Shown here: positions 1 to 3,330 of the stretch, piece by piece
Numbering within the stretch: position 1 is the first letter of the stretch
Layout of the letters: each line of letters opens with the position of its first letter
Source: Planctomycetota bacterium
GTDB lineage: Bacteria > Planctomycetota > Planctomycetia > Pirellulales > Pirellulaceae
Assembly (NCBI GenBank): GCA_019347795.1
Contig: JAHWKS010000245.1
Coordinates: 1 to 7,423 of the forward strand
Length of the DNA: 7,423 nucleotides
Direction: 5' to 3'
The notes under the pieces: generated by a model
The model's database searches: none
The model's input: only the letters and a program-made list of their open reading frames with translations
What the model was told of the DNA's origin: nothing
Program-made: the position numbers and the translations under genes

Positions 1-572
1 CAAGCAACAATCAAGGCAGTGCGGTTGCATTTCGGACATGGCAACGGCTTGGAGACACGATTTGGTTCAATTGCATCGGTTGCAGTACAACAGGGGCACT
101 GATTCCCGGAAGACTCGATGGTTGCAATCCAGGCAGAGTATTTTGCGCGGATATGCTTGGAGAACGCAAAGACGAAAATCCAAATTGAGCCGACGGCGAA
201 TGCACAGGCAGTCATGGCGATCAGAGCCGTGATGACAATGTCACCCACGACCAATGACACAGTGAAGGGACACAGGATACACGAAATGATGATTAGCAGA
301 ATCGGCCACACTGGATAGTCGGTGGTTACATCTTGCCGTTCGTGCAAAGTCCCGCACGACTTACACAATAGCTTTCGCCTTTGGATGCGCAGGTAGCTGT
401 ATTGTTCGTCGAAGGGATTGAAGTTGCCGGATGGGCCGGAGCAAATGCCGATGCCAGGTGATGCGCGCAGTGTGAACTCCGGAGTTTCAAATCCGCAATC
501 GTGACAGCGTGCGCGGTATTCGCTGGGGGCGAGAGTTGTCATGCCGCCACCATCAGCGGTGTTTTGTGGCAT
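1..572 (-). CDS. Zinc-ribbon membrane protein, 3' end outside window
   Basis: An open frame of 190 codons runs without a stop from ATG at 572 off the left edge. An in-frame TAG lies just upstream of that ATG. A second in-frame ATG at 542 (residue 11) is an alternative start; neither has a clear Shine-Dalgarno. The layout is CHDC (C23/C26), then LLCKSC (C70/C73), two hydrophobic helices at about 87-109 and 112-137, then CPCC (C159/C162) and CPKC (C179/C182). Paired CxxC motifs are the usual ligands of zinc ribbons, so this reads as two ribbon halves on each side of a two-helix membrane hairpin. The cysteine-rich ends probably face the cytoplasm (inference). I do not recognise a named family; role unknown. 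Codons are clearly less GC-rich than in the genes at the right of the window, which could mean transfer or relaxed selection. Confidence is high that it is coding, low on function. Confidence 0.8.
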   Translation of the reverse strand, partial: MPQNTADGGGMTTLAPSEYRARCHDCGFETPEFTLRASPGIGICSGPSGNFNPFDEQYSYLRIQRRKLLCKSCGTLHERQDVTTDYPVWPILLIIISCILCPFTVSLVVGDIVITALIAMTACAFAVGSIWIFVFAFSKHIRAKYSAWIATIESSGNQCPCCTATDAIEPNRVSKPLPCPKCNRTALIVA

Positions 573-579
573 AACGAAT

Positions 580-658
580 GGATACTATCCCTGCTGTCGC
601 CGGGCGCATGGCTGAACCATGTGAATGATCGTTGACGGCGGCAGGAGGGATAGAATCC
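580..658. repeat. 79-bp imperfect palindrome (hairpin element)
   Basis: The left arm 580-602 and the right arm 636-658 are reverse complements at 20 of 23 positions, around a 33-base spacer. The arms begin GGATACTATCCCT and, read on the other strand, GGATTCTATCCCT. The element sits between the start of the zinc-ribbon gene (8 bases away) and the mazF remnant, so it lies in the leader of the former. It has no T-run and does not look like a standard terminator. REP/BIME-like dispersed palindrome is the most likely class, but no second copy of this sequence is in the window. It could also act as a leader RNA structure. Confidence 0.6.
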
Positions 659-724
659 GGTTGAACAAACCGCGGAGCCTATGGGCGTTTGATCCCTCGG
701 CCATCGGCTTCGCGTCCGCCGCGA

Positions 725-754
725 ATTATAAGCGCCGTCCAAGTTGAGGGGCAA
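725..754 (-). promoter_or_regulatory. Possible sigma70-type promoter for the zinc-ribbon gene
   Basis: Reading the minus strand, TTGCCC (749-754) is followed by an 18-bp spacer and a perfect TATAAT (725-730). It points toward the gene starting at 572, about 150 bases downstream. It also lies inside the degraded mazF remnant, where the sequence is no longer under coding constraint. The -35 matches only the TTG part of the consensus, and the transcript would run through the palindrome at 580-658. Weak evidence. Confidence 0.25.
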
Positions 755-871
755 GCATTCCAGATGCACGGGTCGCGCCGGCGTGGTTCGGCAAGCGGCC
801 TTCCAAAATGGCCAAGTACGGATTGCACCACGATCGCAGGCCGGATCTTCTCCCCCAGTTTGTCCTGGAAA

Positions 872-891
872 GGGAAAGGCAGGGAAAGGCA
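872..891. repeat. Perfect 10-bp tandem duplication inside mazF remnant
   Basis: Plus-strand GGGAAAGGCA occurs twice, head to tail (872-881 and 882-891). On the coding strand this is TGCCTTTCCC twice, within the codons for the VPFPF strand. The unit is 10 bp (3n+1), so one extra copy shifts the reading frame. Deleting either copy rejoins VLVPFPF to QDKLGEK. Confidence 0.9.
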
Positions 892-912
892 CGAGGACGA
901 CGTCACCCCGCT

Positions 913-1158
913 TCATACGTTCTTCCCATAATGTTTGTAACTTTCCAAATAGGGAACTTTAGCGTCATCCTCGGCCATGATCTCATTGATGTGCGCCGCC
1001 CCTTCTTCAGGGTCGTATTCATCCATCGTGATCAGAGATTTCAAGCGCTGGTAGACTTCCTGGCGCACCAAAACGTATTTCGCGTTCGTTTGCGGATCGA
1101 TGGCGACCGGCTCAGGCGCCAATAGCTCTTGTCTTTGCTGTTCGGTAAGTTCGATCAT
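913..1158 (-). CDS. Putative antitoxin of MazF-type TA pair
   Basis: An 81-aa protein starting MIELTEQQRQELLAPEPVAI, ending ESYKHYGKNV. The start at 1158 is fixed by an excellent Shine-Dalgarno (AAAGGAGAT) 6-9 bases upstream; the frame is open much further upstream, but only as part of a neighbouring broken gene. It is acidic and glutamate-rich, with a VAIDPQTNAKYVLVRQEVYQRL core that looks like a small beta-hairpin plus helix, as in short DNA-binding/neutralising antitoxins. The MIELT-QQRQEL-PEPV-IDP opening is, from memory, typical of small planctomycete proteins encoded just before PemK/MazF toxins. Its stop (TGA, 913-915) overlaps the toxin start as ATGA, so the pair was translationally coupled. 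The toxin is now broken, so this gene is either an orphan antitoxin or an anti-addiction relic. The gene itself shows no damage. Confidence 0.8.
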   Translation of the reverse strand: MIELTEQQRQELLAPEPVAIDPQTNAKYVLVRQEVYQRLKSLITMDEYDPEEGAAHINEIMAEDDAKVPYLESYKHYGKNV

Positions 1159-1281
1159 GGCTATCTCCTTTCCCCGCATTGTACGAAAGGGAACTGCCCG
1201 CTGGTATGGCCCTCCGTCACGTGGGCGGAATGTCCATTGCATCTTCGGCGACTCATGTCGCTCTCCCCGAGGCGGGAAACG

Positions 1282-1344
1282 GATCGGGGAATATGATCGG
1301 GAGGAATATGAATGGGAATACTCCTGCCCTTTCATAATCCTGCC
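1282..1344. repeat. Short G+A-rich direct repeats upstream of the antitoxin
   Basis: Three approximate copies of a 13-15-base unit follow one another: GATCGGGGAATAT (1282-1294), GATCGGGAGGAATAT (1295-1309) and GAATGGGAATACT (1310-1322). Next to them TCCTGCC occurs at 1322-1328 and again at 1338-1344. The run lies between the antitoxin start and the stop of the ParB-like remnant (1332-1334), where a promoter or operator of the TA pair would be expected. Function is unproven. Confidence 0.4.
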
Positions 1345-1453
1345 AGCGCGAGGTCTCGTGACTGACTTGCTTCTTCCGCTTCCTGCGTCTCCGCGAGGCG
1401 GACGCGGCAGGAGCGGTCGGCGAGGGTGATGACGATTTCGTCTCCGTCGTCCA

Positions 1454-1562
1454 GCGCGCAGAGCTGATCGTCGCTCACGAGGACGCGATCCCGCTGCTCC
1501 AGGCAGCGGATACCCCAGGTCCGCAGGCGCGCTGAGCTGATCGTCGCTCACGAGGACGCGAT
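1454..1562. repeat. 36-bp direct repeat, 73-bp period
   Basis: The segments 1454-1489 and 1527-1562 match at 35 of 36 positions (mismatch at 1460/1533); the last 29 bases are identical. The 37-base spacer includes a perfect 7-bp hairpin, CCGCTGC (1491-1497) and GCAGCGG (1503-1509), with a 5-base loop. Each copy encodes RVLVSDDQL on the minus strand. The 73-bp period (3n+1) puts the two copies in different frames and breaks the ParB-like gene. Confidence 0.9.
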
Positions 1563-1853
1563 ACTCCGGTCCGTTGCCACGGGGAGGCATGACGCCGCAG
1601 TGGGCGCGGATCGTGCGGCGAACCTCGGTGGCCAGACCCGGCCGCGCCTGGGAAAGTTTCTTCAATATGTCGGAGCGAATCCCCGGGTGGAGGTTCCCGG
1701 CCAACTGCGCGTCGATTATATTGATCTTGCCTAACGTCACGTGCGGCAAGAGCTCCGGGCACATGCCGTGGATCCGCTTGGCGGCCTGGATGTACCGGGG
1801 ACTGGCGCCCACCAGTCGCGCGGCATGATCTGCGGCTTTGCCGCGATCGTGGT

Positions 1854-1902
1854 CACCCCCCGGCAGCAAGGTAGCGCATTTTTGCGCTACCTTTGGGGGG
1901 TG
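1854..1902. repeat. Strong hairpin at the junction in the ParB-like remnant
   Basis: AAGGTAGCGCA (1868-1878) and TGCGCTACCTT (1883-1893) form a perfect 11-bp stem with a TTTT loop. Outside it CACCCCCC (1854-1861) pairs with GGGGGGTG (1895-1902), leaving a 6-base bulge on one side and one base on the other. The inner stem encodes KVAQKCATL on the minus strand, which is also the first recognisable text after the internal deletion. It may be a native coding feature that became a deletion endpoint. Confidence 0.65.
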
Positions 1903-2052
1903 AGTGAAGCTTTCCCGCGGCGGCGAACGTCCTCCCCATCCCCTCCAACTCCGCATCCGGCAGCATTGGAAACAACCGGCAAATCGGATGAATCGGCGGC
2001 AACATGGATCACCACAGCGGAAGGAACCCTCAACTCGCAAATACTGTATTTT

Positions 2053-2080
2053 AGTATACCAACCCTCGCGACGCCGTCAA
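2053..2080 (-). promoter_or_regulatory. Probable sigma70-type promoter of the ParB-like gene
   Basis: On the minus strand TTGACG (2075-2080), a 16-bp spacer and TATACT (2053-2058) each match the consensus at 5 of 6 positions. They lie about 50 bases upstream of the ATG at 2005 and face it. This is the best promoter-like pair I see in the window. Two small palindromes overlap or adjoin the -10: AATAC-T-GTATT at 2040-2050, and ATACT (2041-2045) against AGTAT (2053-2057). Either could be an operator. Confidence 0.45.
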
Positions 2081-2082
2081 GG

Positions 2083-2106
2083 CTCGGGAGAATTTTTTTC
2101 TCCGAG
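2083..2106. other. Hairpin with T-run loop
   Basis: CTCGGGAGAA (2083-2092) pairs with TTCTCCGAG (2098-2106), with one bulged G and a five-T loop. It stands directly upstream of the -35 box at 2075-2080. No U-tract follows on either strand, so a terminator role is only a possibility; it may block read-through into the ParB-like promoter. Confidence 0.3.
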
Positions 2107-2135
2107 GTCGTCAGATGCGGAAAATCGGCGGAGCG

Positions 2136-2206
2136 GAACACTAATCGCCGCTAATCCGCGCTGATCTGGTTCAGGGATCAGTGGCCATTAGCGAAGATCA
2201 GTGTTC
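2136..2206. repeat. 71-bp imperfect palindrome with TAATC words
   Basis: The left arm 2136-2166 and the right arm 2176-2206 are reverse complements at 24 of 31 positions, with a 9-base spacer. Both ends carry GAACACT and both inner ends GATC. The left arm is itself built of 10-base units (TAATCGCCGC, TAATCCGCGC, TGATCTGGTT). This looks like a dispersed intergenic hairpin, not a gene. The stop codon of the orphan frame 2188-2376 lies inside the right arm. Confidence 0.6.
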
Positions 2207-2376
2207 TCTTTCTTCGACGGAATCAAGGCCGCCAGGACCTCGATCAACACCTGGCGTCGCGAGTGAATGCCTCCGGGCGGGCCGCGTAGCGTCGTGACGT
2301 TCGGCGCCACGCACCGCTGGCAGCGGTTCTCGTACGGTCCAGAGTTCTCCAATCTTGATTCTGGCAGGAGGGAAGA
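2188..2376 (-). pseudogene. Orphan start-less frame, unknown protein
   Basis: A minus-strand frame of 62 codons runs between an in-frame TAA (2377-2379) and a TAA at 2188-2190. It has no ATG or GTG; TTG at 2352 is the only weak start. It includes ENRCQRCVAPNVTTLRGPPG and then a plausible amphipathic helix, SRRQVLIEVLAALIPSKK. Most of its codons end in G or C, as in the real genes of the window, and the text looks more protein-like than the overlapping frames. I do not recognise the family. It could be the C-terminal stub of a lost gene or a chance open frame. It runs divergently from the toxin-like gene starting at about 2376. Confidence 0.3.
2366..2371 (+). promoter_or_regulatory. Shine-Dalgarno AGGAGG without a proper start
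   Basis: A perfect AGGAGG precedes, by four bases, ATT AGG CTC ACG GCT. In relatives a protein starting M-R-(L/I)-x-x-FYED would be expected here. The site marks where translation of the toxin-like gene probably once began. Confidence 0.5.
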
Positions 2377-2667
2377 TTAGGCTCACGGCTTGCCTTCTAC
2401 GAGGATCCAGAGACGGGCGAACCGCACATCTACGACCATGGCATTAGCGAGGAAGACGTCCGCCAAGTGCTCGCGCATCCCGGGGAAGACCGGCCAAGCT
2501 CCGACGATTCCCGAATGGCGCTGGGTCAAACGCGCGCTGGCCGTTACGTGCGCGTGATTTATGTTCCTGATGAAGGCGGCCAAAGCGCTTTTGTGGTGAC
2601 TGCGTACGAATTAAGGGGCAAACAACTGAAGGCCCATCGCCGCCGCAGGCGAAGGAGAGGCAAATGA
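2376..2667 (+). pseudogene. DUF4258/BrnT-like putative toxin with damaged 5' end
   Basis: The frame reads FYEDPETGEPHIYDHGISEE, DVRQVLAHPGEDRP, then SRMALGQTRAGRYVRVIYVP, FVVTAYELRGKQLKAHRRRR and a TGA at 2665-2667. An I-x-x-HGIS-EEV-EVL helix, then a G-T--GR-L-VIYV strand, a VTAYE strand and a basic tail are typical of small DUF4258 or BrnT-like RelE-fold RNase toxins. Assignment is from memory of the pattern. The N-terminal family text lies upstream of every in-frame ATG, GTG or TTG; the first is GTG at 2467, already inside the domain. Behind the AGGAGG at 2366 the sequence ATT AGG CTC ACG GCT would give MRLTA if ATT were ATG, and four extra bases (TGCC) then separate it from the frame of FYED. 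So start loss plus a 4-base insertion is likely. Alternatively it starts at GTG 2467 as a 66-aa fragment. The partner gene follows with an ATGA overlap. Confidence 0.6.
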
Positions 2668-2861
2668 GCAAACAGAAGTTTCCACCAGGATGGGATGAGG
2701 CGCGCGTGCAGCGTTTGATCGCTCATTACGATCAGATGGACGACGATGAGCTGACGGCGGAAGACGAAGCAGCGTTGGAAACCGAAGGGCAAACTCTGAT
2801 GGTCATTCCAACGCAGCTCGTCCCATCCGTTCGTGAGCTCATTGCGAAGGCCGGCGCCTGA
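2664..2861 (+). CDS. Putative antitoxin of DUF4258/BrnT-like pair
   Basis: A 65-aa protein, MSKQKFPPGWDEARVQRLIA, with an acidic middle (DQMDDDELTAEDEAALE) and a hydrophobic end, IPTQLVPSVRELIAKAG. The ATG overlaps the toxin-like stop as ATGA, and GAAGGAGAGG (2651-2660) is a clear Shine-Dalgarno. The FP-GWDE-RV-R-I-HY opening and the V-x-IP--LVP-VRELIAK ending recur, as I remember, in small planctomycete and cyanobacterial proteins encoded right after DUF4258-type toxins. The order (toxin first, antitoxin second) is as in brnTA or higBA. No DNA-binding fold is obvious; neutralisation by the acidic stretch is an inference. The gene looks intact although its partner does not. Confidence 0.7.
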   Translation: MSKQKFPPGWDEARVQRLIAHYDQMDDDELTAEDEAALETEGQTLMVIPTQLVPSVRELIAKAGA

Positions 2862-3001
2862 CAAGGGAACCCAAACACGGCCCGGCGGGCTTATCCGCCA
2901 AAGCGTTCGCCAATCCCAGATTCTGCTGGCGAGACATTTTTTGCGGCAACGGTCCCGGAATCGCATTGCCTGCCTGCGGCCGTCGCGGCGAACGGGATTT
3001 G

Positions 3002-3017
3002 TCGCGGATTTCCGCGA
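3002..3017. repeat. Perfect palindrome TCGCGGA-TT-TCCGCGA
   Basis: Seven-base arms around TT. The spacing is too tight for a stable RNA hairpin, so it would more likely be a DNA-level site if it is functional. Confidence 0.5.
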
Positions 3018-3043
3018 AAACGTCGGAAACCGGCCGTTTGCCC

Positions 3044-3058
3044 TTGTAACTTTTACAA
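3044..3058. promoter_or_regulatory. Palindrome TTGTAA-CTT-TTACAA, possible operator
   Basis: A perfect 6-bp inverted repeat with a 3-base centre in an AT-rich island within GC-rich DNA. The size and symmetry are those of a dimeric repressor site. It lies 270 bases upstream of the thioredoxin-protease start. No matching regulator is encoded nearby. Confidence 0.35.
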
Positions 3059-3100
3059 ATCTTTCGGACATTCCCGCCCGCCGGGGACAATCGGTGGAAC

Positions 3101-3129
3101 GGCGCCGCGGTCAGGACGAGCGCGGCGCC
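3101..3129. repeat. Perfect 9-bp hairpin, 11-base loop
   Basis: GGCGCCGCG (3101-3109) pairs with CGCGGCGCC (3121-3129). It is very GC-rich and ends 14 bases before the 78-bp palindromic element. No U-tract follows on the plus strand. Confidence 0.5.
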
Positions 3130-3143
3130 CCGCGGAAGCATGC

Positions 3144-3221
3144 TGGAGTACACGCTTTCGCGTGTGTTTTGAAGTCTGACGAGGATTGACGAAGGGAAGA
3201 CACGCTAAAGCGTGAACTCCA
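3144..3221. repeat. 78-bp palindromic element, 22-bp arms
   Basis: The arms 3144-3165 and 3200-3221 are reverse complements at 20 of 22 positions around a 34-base spacer. Each arm also holds its own small palindrome (ACACGC-TTTC-GCGTGT on the left, CACGCT-AA-AGCGTG on the right). Arms beginning TGGAGTTCACGCTTTAGCGT resemble, from memory, dispersed intergenic repeats of planctomycete genomes. It lies upstream of the thioredoxin-protease gene. Confidence 0.65.
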
Positions 3222-3330
3222 ACTTTCGCTGCCGGGCAGCCGGCGGCAGCACAGGCGACAAGGATGTCGCCCCAACACAGTATCGCTGGACGAGCCGGCG
3301 GTGGCGCCTGTTTCCAGGGAGGGAAACACG

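Larger units (their letters stand above)
679..916 (-). pseudogene. MazF/PemK-family toxin, frameshifted and truncated
   Basis: The ATG at 916-914 overlaps the antitoxin stop as ATGA, the usual coupling in TA operons. The protein begins MKRGDVVLVPFP, then shifts frame. In the next frame the text continues FQDKLGEKIRPAIVVQS, exactly the MazF/PemK N-terminal pattern (GDVVLVPFPF, then K-RPA-VVQS). Removing one copy of a 10-bp tandem duplication (872-891) restores a continuous 29-residue match. After VQS, in none of the three frames do I see the rest of the RNase fold (the NTI/A-ITS strand, the SGL segment). That frame ends at a TAG at 679-681. So there are two lesions: a frameshift and loss of the C-terminal 80 or so residues. 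MazF proteins are ribosome-independent mRNA endonucleases of about 110 aa. This copy should be inactive. A minor chance remains that slippage or recombination restores the frame, but the missing body argues against function. Confidence 0.75.
1332..2005 (-). pseudogene. ParB-like HTH protein, three-frame remnant
   Basis: Three pieces in three minus-strand frames read as one protein. Piece 1, from ATG at 2005: HPICRLFPMLPDAELEGMGR..., the opening of ParB/Spo0J-like N-terminal domains (H-x5-FPM-x-DAEL). Piece 2, from about 1900 to 1535: KVAQKCATLLPGGDHD, then GKAADHAARLVGASPRYIQ and AAKRI..PELLPHVTLGKIN, a helix-turn-helix region of the kind that follows the ParB domain in these proteins. Piece 3: RVLVSDDQLCALDDGDEIV to a TGA at 1332-1334. 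The ParB nuclease-like middle (the DGR-R stretch, about 70 residues) is missing between pieces 1 and 2. Pieces 2 and 3 overlap in a 36-bp direct repeat 73 bp apart; deleting one repeat unit rejoins them in frame. So the gene carries an internal deletion and a duplication frameshift. Intact relatives are DNA-binding proteins, sometimes linked to methyltransferases or partition. Piece 2 happens to be in frame with the downstream antitoxin, which creates a misleading long open frame. Confidence 0.7.
2862..3330. other. 469-bp gene-free stretch rich in inverted repeats
   Basis: No frame on either strand has convincing coding character. The stretch holds a weak 5-bp hairpin soon after the antitoxin stop (GGCGG 2884-2888, CCGCC 2895-2899; 6-base loop, no T-run), then four inverted repeats between 3002 and 3221 listed separately. 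The leader and Shine-Dalgarno of the thioredoxin-protease gene follow. One minus-strand frame starting at 2934 (MSRQQNLGLANALADKPAGP) reads vaguely protein-like but lacks any support. Confidence 0.6.

Noticed and set aside
1454..1562. CRISPR-like array
   Set aside because: Only two copies, repeat within a coding remnant, and a spacer that is itself a hairpin; no cas gene.
913..2040. One 375-aa minus-strand protein ending in the antitoxin sequence
   Set aside because: The first part is out of frame with the recognisable ParB N-terminus and the middle is low-complexity Arg/Pro text. The antitoxin has its own ATG with a strong Shine-Dalgarno at 1158.
2198..2386. 62-aa minus-strand frame with an ATG
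   Set aside because: Composition is random-looking; a competing frame at the same place reads more like protein.
2920..2950. Sigma-54 type -24/-12 promoter (TGGC ... TTGC)
   Set aside because: The distance between GG and GC is 13 bases and not the required 10.
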